Source: Anaerolineaceae bacterium (GTDB taxonomy: Bacteria > Chloroflexota > Anaerolineae > Aggregatilineales > Phototrophicaceae). Taken from it: a stretch of DNA of 64,000 bases. The notes below the pieces were generated by a model that did not search any database, was not told where the DNA came from, and saw only the letters and a program-made list of their open reading frames with translations. The stretch spans positions 1,302,001 to 1,366,000 of the forward strand of contig JAPPOB010000010.1 in assembly GCA_028818375.1 (NCBI GenBank), in the 5' to 3' direction. The position numbers were made by a program, and so were the translations under genes. Of the stretch, positions 51,092 through 59,479 are shown one piece after another. Every line of letters starts with the position of its first letter. Position 1 is the stretch's first letter.

Positions 51092-53646
51092 TGTTGCCCC
51101 TGCGTCTGGAGCTGCGCAATTTCATGTCCTGGCGCGAACTGGACGCCCTGCGCCTGGAAGACATTCACCTCGCCTGTCTCGCCGGCCCCAACGGCGCCGG
51201 CAAGTCCGCCCTGCTGGATGCCATCGGCTGGGCGCTCTGGGGCCGCGCGCGCGGCCGCAGCGCCGCCGACCTGCTGCGCGTGGGCAGCCAGGAGATGCGC
51301 GTCCAGCTCGATTTTCGCCAGGACGACCAGGTCTACCGCGTGCTGCGCCGGCGCTGGCGGGCGCGACGCGGCGAAGGCTCGCTCGACCTCTTCGTGCGCG
51401 ACGCCCGGGGCAACTTCACCCGCATCAGTGAAGCGAGCATGCGCGCCACCCAGCGCCGCATCACCGCCCTGGTCCGGCTGGATTTTGAGACCTTCATCAA
51501 TTCCGCCTGGTTGCAGCAGGGCCGCGCCGACGCCTTCACCACGCGTACGCCGGCGGAACGCAAGCAATTGCTGGCCAGCATCCTGGATCTCTCCCTGTGG
51601 CAACGCCTGGAAGCGGCCGCCAAAGATCGTCTGGCCGGGCTGGAGACGCAACTGGCGCTGCTGCAGTCCCGCAACGAGGAGACAGAGTGCGACCTGGCGC
51701 GCCAGCAGACTCTCGAAGCCGCCCTGCAGGTCGCCCGCGACGCCAGCGCCGCAGCGCAACACGATCTTGACGCCGCGGAGCAGGTCGCCAAAGCCGGCGA
51801 GCATGTGCCGCACGACCTGCGCTTCGCCAGGGAACGCCTGGCCGACGAGCGGGACAAACTGCGGCAACACCAGGGCGACGACGAGGCGGCCGGCAGCGAT
51901 TGCGAGCGGCAGGAGGAACGCATCGCCGCCCTTGAGGCCGTGCTGGCCCAACGCAAGGAGATCGAAAGGGGCCGGGATGCCTTGCAAAAGGCGCGTCAAA
52001 GCGACCGCCAGATGGGCGAGCGCCTGCGCCGCCTCGGCGACCTGCGCGAACGTGAGCAGTCGCTGCGCGAGCGCCTGCGCGACGCCCGCGCCGAACTTGA
52101 AACTCGCCAGGGCGCCCTGGACGCGCGCATCGAAAGCCTTGAGCGCGAGGCCCAGGCGGCCCCCGGCGACGCACTGGAGCAGACGCGGGAGCGGATCGCT
52201 GCCCTGCGCGCCCTGGAACGCGAACGGTCGCAACTGCAATCGGACGCCAACCGGGAACAGGGTGAACGGGCGCGGCTGCAGGGGGTCAATCGCAACCTGC
52301 GCGAGACGATGCTGGACTTGCGCTCGCGCATGGACCGTCTGGAACGCAGCGATGGCGCCACCTGCCCGCTTTGCGGACAGCCCCTCGACGACGAGGCCCG
52401 CCTGGCCCTGATTGCGCGCCTGCAGCAGGAAGGCGGCGCCCAGGGGGACCGCTGGCGCGCCAACGAGGGGCGTATGCGGGAACTGGCCGAAGCAGACCGG
52501 CGGCGCCAGGCGCGGACCGCGCAGCTGGATGATGAATTGCGTCAGTTGCAGCCGCTGCTGGCCCGGGTCGCTGAACTGGAAGCGCGCGCCAGGGCGGCGG
52601 CAGAGGCGACCGAACAGTTGCAACTGCTGCGCAGTGAACAGGCCGGCCTGCGGGCCCGTCTGGACTCCGGAGACTATGCCCGCGAGTTGCAGGCGCAACT
52701 GGCCGCCCTTGAAAAGGGCGGCGAGGCCATCGGCTACGACAGCGCGCAACACGATGCCGCGCAGGAACAACTGGCGCAGTCTGACTCCTTCGAGCAGCGC
52801 CAGACCGCCCTGCAGATCGCGCTCGAGGGGCTGCCCGTGGCACAGGAAGCGCTGGCAGCGGCCCGGGCGCGCCGCGAACGCATCCAGGCGGAGCAGCGCG
52901 CCGCGCAGGAACGCATCGCTCAACTGGAATCGGACATCGCAGAACTGGAAACCAGCCTGACGGAGCACCAGGCGCAACAGGAACAACTGGCGCAGTTGCG
53001 CGTGGAAGCGCAGCAGGCCGACCGCACCCTGGTCAGCGCCGGGCAGGAGCTGGCAGCGCTGGAGAGCCTGCGCGGGCGCCATGCGACCTTGCAGCAGCGC
53101 GCCGCCAGCCTGCAGCAGGAAGTGGACATCTACCACGAGTTGCGCCAGGCCTGCGGTCGCGACGGCGTGCCGGCGCTGCTCATGGAAAGCGCCATTCCGG
53201 AACTGGAGACCGCCGCCAACGCCCTGCTCTTGCGCATGACCGGCGGCCGCCTGCGGTTGCAGCTGGAGACCACGCGCGAGCGCGAGCGCGGCGGCGAAAT
53301 CGAGACCCTGGACATCCGCATCGCCGACGAATACGGCTCGCGCGATTACGAGCTGTTCAGCGGCGGAGAGGCCTTCCGCGTCAACTTTGCCCTGCGCATC
53401 GCCCTCTCCCGCCTTCTGGCGCGACGGGCGGGAACGCAATTGCGCAGCCTGTTCATCGACGAGGGCTTCGGCACCCAGGACGATGCCGGTCGTGAAGGTC
53501 TGGTGGAGGCCATCGCCGCCATCCAGGACGATTTCGACCTGATTCTGGTCATCACCCACATCGAGGAACTGCGCGACCGCTTTCCGCTGCAGATTCGCGT
53601 GGAAAGGGACGCCGCCGGCAGTCGCCTGAGCCTGCAACCGGCCTGA
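51091..53646 (+). CDS. sbcC: SbcC/Rad50-like ATPase
   Basis: 851 aa, shorter than E. coli SbcC because its coiled coils are short. N-terminal Walker A AGPNGAGKSALLDAIGWALW, Q-loop INSAWLQQGRADAFTT, long coiled coils with a central zinc hook CPLCGQPL near residue 425, and the C-terminal ABC cassette with FSGGEAFRVNFALRIALSRL, LFIDEGFGTQDD (Walker B) and ILVITHIEEL. Forms the SbcCD complex with the upstream gene and binds DNA ends. Confidence 0.93.
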   Translation: MLPLRLELRNFMSWRELDALRLEDIHLACLAGPNGAGKSALLDAIGWALWGRARGRSAADLLRVGSQEMRVQLDFRQDDQVYRVLRRRWRARRGEGSLDLFVRDARGNFTRISEASMRATQRRITALVRLDFETFINSAWLQQGRADAFTTRTPAERKQLLASILDLSLWQRLEAAAKDRLAGLETQLALLQSRNEETECDLARQQTLEAALQVARDASAAAQHDLDAAEQVAKAGEHVPHDLRFARERLADERDKLRQHQGDDEAAGSDCERQEERIAALEAVLAQRKEIERGRDALQKARQSDRQMGERLRRLGDLREREQSLRERLRDARAELETRQGALDARIESLEREAQAAPGDALEQTRERIAALRALERERSQLQSDANREQGERARLQGVNRNLRETMLDLRSRMDRLERSDGATCPLCGQPLDDEARLALIARLQQEGGAQGDRWRANEGRMRELAEADRRRQARTAQLDDELRQLQPLLARVAELEARARAAAEATEQLQLLRSEQAGLRARLDSGDYARELQAQLAALEKGGEAIGYDSAQHDAAQEQLAQSDSFEQRQTALQIALEGLPVAQEALAAARARRERIQAEQRAAQERIAQLESDIAELETSLTEHQAQQEQLAQLRVEAQQADRTLVSAGQELAALESLRGRHATLQQRAASLQQEVDIYHELRQACGRDGVPALLMESAIPELETAANALLLRMTGGRLRLQLETTRERERGGEIETLDIRIADEYGSRDYELFSGGEAFRVNFALRIALSRLLARRAGTQLRSLFIDEGFGTQDDAGREGLVEAIAAIQDDFDLILVITHIEELRDRFPLQIRVERDAAGSRLSLQPA

Positions 53647-53736
53647 AGCGGGGGCCGTCACCGGACCGAAGCGTCCGCCAGGCGAAGTTGTCCATCTTGC
53701 CCGGCCTCCCCTCACCCCTCCGCCCTGGCAAACAGC

Positions 53737-53753
53737 GTTGCAGGGCCTGCAAC
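53737..53753. terminator. Short hairpin between sbcC and the pentapeptide gene
   Basis: GTTGCAG-GGC-CTGCAAC can form a 7-bp stem with a three-base loop. It lacks a following T-run, so it is at best a weak or factor-assisted terminator for sbcDC. The rest of 53647-53859 shows only a TAAACT box (53817-53822). Confidence 0.3.
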
Positions 53754-53859
53754 CCCTTCGTCAATTCAATCGCCGATTGGCCCTGGCCACGCCTGGCCGC
53801 CTGGCGTCCGCAACGGTAAACTGGCTCCTGTTGCGTCGTGATCCCCCGGAGCCTGGGAC

Positions 53860-54318
53860 ATGCCCGAGATTACGCGGCAGCAGCTGGTCCTGATGCTGAT
53901 CGCTGCCGGCCCCAACCCGCGACTGGCGGGCGTCAACCTGCAGGAACTGGACATGACGCGCCTGGACCTCAACGGCGCCAATCTGAAACAGGCCAACATG
54001 TCCTCCTCGCGCCTGCGCGAGGCCACCTTGCGCTCGGCCAATCTCTACTACACCAACCTCTCGCTGGCGCAACTGCCGGGCGCGGACCTGCAGGGCGCGG
54101 TTTTGCAAGGCGCGGACCTCAGTGGAGCCAACCTGCAGGACTCCAACCTGGCCGGCGCCAATCTCAAGAGCGCCAACCTGAATGACGCCAACCTGTTGCG
54201 CGCCAGCCTGCGCGGCGCCAACGTCAATGGCGTGCGCTTCAACAACAACACCGTCTGGCCGGATGGCAAGGAAGGCAACCAGGGCTCGCCGGGCAGCTAC
54301 ACGCAGTCCACCAACTAG
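53860..54318 (+). CDS. Pentapeptide-repeat protein
   Basis: 152 aa. Residues ~20-130 are tandem A(D/N)LxX pentapeptides (e.g. GADLQGAVLQGADLSGANLQ, then AGANLKSANLNDANLLRASL), which fold into a right-handed beta helix. Some relatives mimic DNA and protect gyrase, but the function here is not evident. A hydrophilic tail follows (WPDGKEGNQGSPGSYTQSTN). The 3' end overlaps the MFS gene by 4 bases. Confidence 0.88.
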   Translation: MPEITRQQLVLMLIAAGPNPRLAGVNLQELDMTRLDLNGANLKQANMSSSRLREATLRSANLYYTNLSLAQLPGADLQGAVLQGADLSGANLQDSNLAGANLKSANLNDANLLRASLRGANVNGVRFNNNTVWPDGKEGNQGSPGSYTQSTN

Positions 54319-55559
54319 TCGACTCCAGCCGCCTCTGCGGGCGCCCGTCGCAGCGCCAGCCCCAGCAGGGGCAGCGAACAGGTCTGCACCAGGCCGCTGG
54401 CCAGCAGGGCCGCGCGCAGCGAGCGCTGTCCGATCAGCCCGGCCGGCGGCCCGCCGACGACCTGCCCGATCGAATTGACCTGGCCGTGAAGCGAAAACAG
54501 GGTGGCGCGTATGGCCGGCTCGGCGCTCTGGTTGAGCCAGGCGTTGCTGACGGGAATGGCGGCGGCGCGAACCGCCGTGAGCACCAGCAGCGCCAGCGCG
54601 GCCAGCGCCAGACTGTCCGTCAGACTGAAGACCGCAATGCCCGCCACGATGGCCAGATTGAGCAGCAGCAGCGCGCGCATGACTGGCCCCTGCCGCGTCA
54701 GTCGCACGCGCCGGCCCAGCAGCTCCGTCAGGCCGATGACGCCGAGGCTGGCCACCAGCTGGTAGAGCCCGAACCAGGCGACCGGCTGCAGTTGCAACCC
54801 TCCCACGGTCGGCAGGGTGAAGGTATCCAGGATGTGTTTCTGCCACAGGCGTTCGTAGCCCTCGCTGTACAGCCCGGCGATCAACTCCACCAGCAACACA
54901 AGGCGCAGCACGGGCCGTCGCCGCAGCAGGTCGACTCCCGCGCGCAGGGTGGCCCGCATGGCGCGCCAACTGTCCCGTTCCTCACGCGCAAGGGGGCTGA
55001 AGTGGCGTTCCGGCATGACCAGCGCCAGCAGACCCGCCAGGGCCAGCATCAGGACGCCGGCCAGCACGATGGGCAGGTTAATCTGGATGCTGGCCAGCAG
55101 GATGCTACCGACGATCCCCAGCAAGCCGGCCACCGTGCCCGCCTGCGCGCCCCGCAAAAAGGCGCGCGACGCCGCTTCCTCGCCGATTTCGTCGCTGATC
55201 CAGGCTTCGCTGGCGCCGCTGGTGAAGGTATAGCCCAGACCCCAGATCGCCTGCGCCAGCAGCAGCGCGCCAAAGGCGGGCACAAGTCCCTCCAGGATGA
55301 ACGCCAGGCCGATGAGCACCGTCCCGATGAGCATGGACAGGCGCCGGCTGTGGACGTCCGCCACGACTCCCGTGGGGATTTCGAAAAGGAAGACGACCAT
55401 TTCCATCACCGTGCCCACCAGCACCAGTTCCAGTGGCGACAGACCCACCTCGGTGATGCGATAGATCATGATGGCGGTGAAGGCCAACGACGAGAGCAAG
55501 GCCTGGCCGCCACTCCACAGCAACCACACGCGCCAGGCGCGACGTTCTTCTGCGGTCAA
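54315..55559 (-). CDS. MFS transporter
   Basis: 414 aa from TTG 55559 with GGAG eight bases upstream; an ATG further upstream is in another frame. Twelve membrane helices in two bundles. The signature loop between helices two and three reads GVVADVHSRRLSMLIGTVL (the GxxxDRxxR/K pattern). Likely drug or metabolite exporter; substrate unknown. Divergent from the tRNA-Gly gene. Confidence 0.85.
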   Translation of the reverse strand: MTAEERRAWRVWLLWSGGQALLSSLAFTAIMIYRITEVGLSPLELVLVGTVMEMVVFLFEIPTGVVADVHSRRLSMLIGTVLIGLAFILEGLVPAFGALLLAQAIWGLGYTFTSGASEAWISDEIGEEAASRAFLRGAQAGTVAGLLGIVGSILLASIQINLPIVLAGVLMLALAGLLALVMPERHFSPLAREERDSWRAMRATLRAGVDLLRRRPVLRLVLLVELIAGLYSEGYERLWQKHILDTFTLPTVGGLQLQPVAWFGLYQLVASLGVIGLTELLGRRVRLTRQGPVMRALLLLNLAIVAGIAVFSLTDSLALAALALLVLTAVRAAAIPVSNAWLNQSAEPAIRATLFSLHGQVNSIGQVVGGPPAGLIGQRSLRAALLASGLVQTCSLPLLGLALRRAPAEAAGVD

Positions 55560-55582
55560 ACAGCACTCCGATGGTCATTCTC

Positions 55583-55610
55583 TTGCGCGGCGCGGGAATT
55601 ATGCTACACT
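55583..55610 (+). promoter_or_regulatory. Promoter of tRNA-Gly
   Basis: TTGCGC (55583-55588), 16-base spacer, TACACT (55605-55610), 10 bases before the mature tRNA 5' end. Confidence 0.6.
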
Positions 55611-55620
55611 GTTGTAACAT

Positions 55621-55692
55621 GCGGGAGTAATTCAGCGGTAGAATGCTTCCTTGCCAAGGAAGATGTCGTGAGTTCGAATCTCATCTCCCGCT
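55621..55692 (+). tRNA. tRNA-Gly (GCC)
   Basis: Acceptor stem GCGGGAG (55621-55627) pairs with CTCCCGC (55685-55691), followed by discriminator T. The anticodon arm CTTCC-TTGCCAA-GGAAG gives anticodon GCC, reading GGC/GGU. The T-arm contains GTTCGAATC. CCA is not encoded. The SixA-like gene begins 67 bases downstream. Confidence 0.95.
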
Positions 55693-55759
55693 CTCCGCGA
55701 CAAAAGTCCTGCCAATCGGGGCCCCAGGCTCCGTTTGCGTTTAAACGCGAGGTTTGACC

Positions 55760-56233
55760 ATGCGTCTCTATCTTCTGCGGCATGGCAAGGCGGAAGCGCA
55801 CAACGTCAGCGACGCGCAGCGCCGTCTGACGCCCGCCGGCGTCCGCCGTATGGAGTGGGCCGCGCAGGTCATGGCGCGTCTGGAGATGCGGCCGGCGGCC
55901 ATCTTCAGCAGCCCGCGCGTCCGCTCCCGCCAGACGGCCGACATCGTCGCCGCCGCGTTGGGGGTCGAGGTCGCGGAGCGTCGGGCGCTGGACTACGGCT
56001 TCAACGCCGCGAACCTGCCCGCGCTGCTGGCTGAACTCCCGACCGATGCGGACCTGCTCTGCGTGGGCCACAACCCCTTTCTGCCCATGGTCGTGCAGGA
56101 ACTCAGCGGCGCGCAGGTCAGCATGAAGCCCGGCGGCCTGGCGCGCCTCAAACTCGATGGCGGCGCCCGCCACGGCATCCTGGAATGGCTAATCACGCCG
56201 CGCGTCTTCGATGCCCTGGAGACCCGCGGATGA
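55760..56233 (+). CDS. SixA-like histidine phosphatase
   Basis: 157 aa from ATG 55760 (GAGG seven bases upstream; a TTG two codons earlier is possible). RHG motif LLRHGKAEAHN with catalytic His, SSPRVRSRQTADIV, and VGHNPFLPMVV with the second His identify a phosphoglycerate-mutase-like phosphatase of the SixA type, which dephosphorylates phosphohistidine proteins. Stop overlaps the next start as ATGA. Confidence 0.9.
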   Translation: MRLYLLRHGKAEAHNVSDAQRRLTPAGVRRMEWAAQVMARLEMRPAAIFSSPRVRSRQTADIVAAALGVEVAERRALDYGFNAANLPALLAELPTDADLLCVGHNPFLPMVVQELSGAQVSMKPGGLARLKLDGGARHGILEWLITPRVFDALETRG

Positions 56234-56553
56234 AGATCGACATCACCCGCATGGTGTCCACCATAGCCATCTGGCTGGTTGTTGCCATCATCATCATCAA
56301 CGTCACCGTCTTTGACAGCGGCCAGCTGGACGTCGTCGCCCCGCTGTTCATGGCCGGGGCCGTCGGCAGCATGGTCTTCATCTGGCGCGGTTACAGTCAG
56401 GAGAGTGCCCGGGATCAGCGGGCGCGGGCCAAGCGCAACGCGCGTCTGGCGCAGCGCCTGACCGATGAAGAAGACCTGGACGACGATGACATCGTCAGCC
56501 TGGAAGACCTGCTGGAGGAACAACGCGCGACCCGTCGCCTGCGCGACGACTGA
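56230..56553 (+). CDS. Small two-helix membrane protein with acidic tail
   Basis: 107 aa, not recognised. Two membrane helices (IAIWLVVAIIIINVTVF and VVAPLFMAGAVGSMVFIW) are followed by a short basic stretch, QRARAKRNARLAQRL, and an acidic tail with DDDDIVSLEDLLEEQ. ATG 56230 overlaps the SixA-like stop as ATGA, so translation is coupled. Function unknown. Confidence 0.75.
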   Translation: MKIDITRMVSTIAIWLVVAIIIINVTVFDSGQLDVVAPLFMAGAVGSMVFIWRGYSQESARDQRARAKRNARLAQRLTDEEDLDDDDIVSLEDLLEEQRATRRLRDD

Positions 56554-56811
56554 GACCCCTCCCCCCGCCCGACTATCCCGACCGCATCGCAGCAAGGGCA
56601 GTGAAATGATCTCCAGTGTTGATTTGGCCCGGACAAGAACAGACCCCGGATGGCGCAGCAGTGCCTGCATCCCCGCCTGCCAGTGCTGTCTGGCCCTTTG
56701 CACGCGTCAAGCGCTGTTTGCCCGGTCATTGGGTCCTCGCGGCGGGTTGGCGCCTCCACCCTGTTGCCTTCAACGTGTCGCCGCATTTCCCCACAGGCCG
56801 ATTTTTTTCAT

Positions 56812-57166
56812 ATGACTTCTGGAAATCAGGTAGTTGTAATTCCGACACGCACGTTTGAACGGCAGGTCAAACGCATTCGAGTGTCCAGGGATGAACTTTC
56901 CAATATCATCACCGAACTCGAAAGGACGCCGGAACAGGGTGACCTGATTCCAGGAAGCGGAGGTGCGCGCAAGGTCCGCTTCGCCGGGCGTGGCAAAGGC
57001 AAAGAGTGGCGGCTACAGGGTTGTCACTGCTCTCGTCTCCTTTCGGTCTTCGGATTCACTTTATCTGCTCGCAATATACGTCAAAAGTGATAAGGTGAAC
57101 CTGTCACAAGGCGAGGTAAACCGATTGAGGAAAACCTTGCTTGAATTGAAATCTGGCAGACCCTGA
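56812..57166 (+). pseudogene. RelE/HigB-type toxin, frameshifted
   Basis: Reads VVVIPTRTFERQVKRIRVSR...RKVRFAGRGKGK in one frame up to about 57002, then resumes as SGGYRVVTALVSFRSSDSLY...LTLSQGEVNRLRKTLLEL-like sequence one base later. Together these make a complete RelE-family toxin, so a one-base insertion in GGCAAAGGCAAAGAGTGG (56992-57009) disrupts it. Programmed +1 frameshifting or an assembly error are alternatives. Lower GC than flanking genes. No clear ribosome-binding site before ATG 56812. Confidence 0.75.
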
Positions 57167-57188
57167 CCTGTCGTGACTGGAGCGCGAG

Positions 57189-57470
57189 ATGAGTAAACAG
57201 GGAAAAGAGCTGGTCCAGGCTGCGCGTGAGGCTGTTGCTCATGCAAGGGGCAGGATTAAATTGAAGGAGTTCCGCGCTGACATGACGGATGAAGAGCGGG
57301 AACTCTTGCTACAGGAGATCTGTGCAGCGGAACCGCAAGAGTCGACAGAAACGGATTCAATGGAAGACAAAAATGACAGCTTGCCCTCCAGGTCACGCCA
57401 ATCTGCCTCCCGCCGTACTGTCACCGCCTCCGGCAGATCTCGTTGGCGGGGCTTGCTCCAGCCCCGATAG
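57189..57470 (+). CDS. HigA-like antitoxin remnant
   Basis: 93 aa. The N-terminus [20 protein letters not shown] resembles the start of HigA/Xre antitoxins, but the helix-turn-helix expected next is absent; the sequence continues [20 protein letters not shown] and a low-complexity tail. Encoded 22 bases after the broken RelE toxin, the usual toxin-first order. GGAG four bases upstream. Probably a truncated partner that no longer functions as a full repressor. Confidence 0.5.
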   Translation: MSKQGKELVQAAREAVAHARGRIKLKEFRADMTDEERELLLQEICAAEPQESTETDSMEDKNDSLPSRSRQSASRRTVTASGRSRWRGLLQPR

Positions 57471-57502
57471 CTGTTGACCGTGATTTCACTCCATCTCCCG
57501 AC

Positions 57503-58015
57503 ATGGGCGTAGCCGACCACCACCGGCGCGCGGGCGACCGGCCCGTCACCCTGGCCATCGTCACCGTCAGCGACAGCCGCACGCCAGAAACGGACCGCAA
57601 CGGCGCCTGGTTGAGGGAGCGTCTGAAAGCGCTCGGCCATCGCGTCGGGGCCTACCGTCTCATTCGCGATGAGCCCGACCAGGTGGCCGCGGCCCTGCAG
57701 GAACTCGCGGCCATGCCCGCCATCCAGATCATTGTCTTCAACGGCGGCACTGGCATCAGCCCGCGCGACACCACCTACGACGTCCTCAGCCGTCATCTGG
57801 AGAAAACCCTGCCCGGCTTCGGCGAGCTGTTTCGCATGCTCAGTTACGAGGACATCGGCCCGGCGGCCATGTTCAGCCGCGCCTGCGCCGGCGTCTACCG
57901 TCGCACCCTGATCGTGTCCCTGCCCGGCAGCGGCGGCGCCGTTCGCCTTGCCTGTGAAAAGCTGCTCTTCCCCGAACTCAATCACCTCGCCTGGGAAATC
58001 GTGCGCAAGGACTGA
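57503..58015 (+). CDS. moaB: MoaB/MogA-type molybdopterin adenylyltransferase-like protein
   Basis: 170 aa from ATG 57503. Core [38 protein letters not shown] and [20 protein letters not shown] are the MogA/MoaB signature; the SRTPETD...GG-GTG motif binds molybdopterin and nucleotide. Acts in molybdenum-cofactor synthesis. Other moa genes are not in the window. The ~15-residue N-terminal extension is probably unstructured. No strong ribosome-binding site is seen. Confidence 0.9.
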   Translation: MGVADHHRRAGDRPVTLAIVTVSDSRTPETDRNGAWLRERLKALGHRVGAYRLIRDEPDQVAAALQELAAMPAIQIIVFNGGTGISPRDTTYDVLSRHLEKTLPGFGELFRMLSYEDIGPAAMFSRACAGVYRRTLIVSLPGSGGAVRLACEKLLFPELNHLAWEIVRKD

Positions 58016-58053
58016 GAACCGCCGGTACGGCCGTTTGTGATACTATCCGCGCC

Positions 58054-59424
58054 ATGAAACCGGTCGCCAGGGTCACACTCGTTCTCGCGGCGCTGGCGCT
58101 GGCAGCGCTCGCCTGCGACCTGGGAACGCGCAGCGGCCCGCCGACCCTGATTCCCACGCCCGGCGTTACACCACCACCCACCATCGGCTATGCCACGCTC
58201 AGCCCGCAGCAACTGCCGCCGGCCGCCGTCACAGGCGCGCCCGACGCCACGTCTCTCTTGCTCAATTATGGCAACCAGATCGAGTCGGACCGCCTGATTT
58301 CGCACGTCGCCACCCTGCAGGGATTCGAAACTCGCCACGTCAACTCCGGCTACGAAAACCCGAACCGCGGCATAGGCGCTGCGGCGGACTGGTTGCTGGG
58401 CCAGTTTGAGAGCATTCGCGCCGCCTCCCAGGGCAGGTTGGTCGTCTTTCCGCAGCCTTTCAATCTGGACTGGGCCGGCGTCCGCAGCGAGGCGCGCAAC
58501 ATCGTGGCCTTCCTTAGCGGCAGCGAGCCCGCGGCCGGCACGCTGCTCATCGGCGCCCACTACGACAGCACCGGCAGCAACCAGAACGATGGCAACGCGC
58601 CCGCGCCCGGCGCCAACGACAATGGCAGCGGCGTGGCCGCCCTGCTTGAACTGGCGCGCGTGCTGAGTTCCCGCCCGCATCGCAGCGCCATCATATTCGT
58701 CGCCTTTTCCGCCGAGGAGGTGGGTCGTCGCGGCAGCATCTCATTCGTCCACGATTACCTGAAGCCCGGCGGCATCGACGTCCGTCTGATGATCAACCTC
58801 GACAGCATCGGCAGCCCCCGGGATGCGCTGGGAAACAGCGATCCCGACCGCCTGCGGGTCTATTCGGACGGCCCGGATACGTCGCCTTCGCGAGAGGCAG
58901 CCCGCAGCGTCGAACTGCTGGCCCTCAACCACGTCCCTGATCTGGAATTCGTCCTGCACGACAGCGCCGACCGCGCCGGACGCTACAGCGACCACATCAC
59001 CTTCAGCGAAGCCGGTTACCCCGCCTTCCGCCTGATTCAGAGCCTGGAGGACAGCACGCGCCAGAACAACGCCCGCGATACCATCGAAATCGTGCAGGCC
59101 AGTTACCTCACGCGTGTGACCCGGGCCGTGCTGGCCATCGTCACCGCCCTCGCCGACGGTCCGCGTCCGCCACGCAACATCGCCCTGCGTGAGGCGGAAA
59201 ACGGCGGGCGCACCCTCGTCTGGGAACCGGTGCCGGGCGCCAGCGCCTACGTCGTGGCCCTGCGCCGACCCCGCGCCCGACGCTACGTGCAGTTTGATAT
59301 CGAGGGCAGCAACAGCGTCACCTGGGATGGCTTCCTGCCACAGAATTTCTCCAGCCTCGCGATCGCCGCCCGCGACGCCAACGGGCTGATGGGCCCGCTC
59401 TCCGAACTTTTTCCCATTCGTTGA
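58054..59424 (+). CDS. M28-family zinc aminopeptidase lipoprotein
   Basis: 456 aa. Signal peptide with lipobox ALAALACDLG, so attached to the outer face of the membrane. Peptidase core with zinc ligands in GAHYDSTGS (His), PGANDNGSGV (Asp), FSAEEVGRR (catalytic Glu pair), INLDSIGS (Asp) and YSDHITF (His). A C-terminal ~90-residue fibronectin-like domain (PRPPRNIALREAENGGRTLV) is attached. Cleaves N-terminal residues from extracellular peptides, fitting with the peptide transport genes upstream. Confidence 0.92.
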   Translation: MKPVARVTLVLAALALAALACDLGTRSGPPTLIPTPGVTPPPTIGYATLSPQQLPPAAVTGAPDATSLLLNYGNQIESDRLISHVATLQGFETRHVNSGYENPNRGIGAAADWLLGQFESIRAASQGRLVVFPQPFNLDWAGVRSEARNIVAFLSGSEPAAGTLLIGAHYDSTGSNQNDGNAPAPGANDNGSGVAALLELARVLSSRPHRSAIIFVAFSAEEVGRRGSISFVHDYLKPGGIDVRLMINLDSIGSPRDALGNSDPDRLRVYSDGPDTSPSREAARSVELLALNHVPDLEFVLHDSADRAGRYSDHITFSEAGYPAFRLIQSLEDSTRQNNARDTIEIVQASYLTRVTRAVLAIVTALADGPRPPRNIALREAENGGRTLVWEPVPGASAYVVALRRPRARRYVQFDIEGSNSVTWDGFLPQNFSSLAIAARDANGLMGPLSELFPIR

Positions 59425-59479
59425 ACGCGACGTCTTTCCGACCTGTTATACTGAATCTGTAAAACACTGTCCGCCTGCC

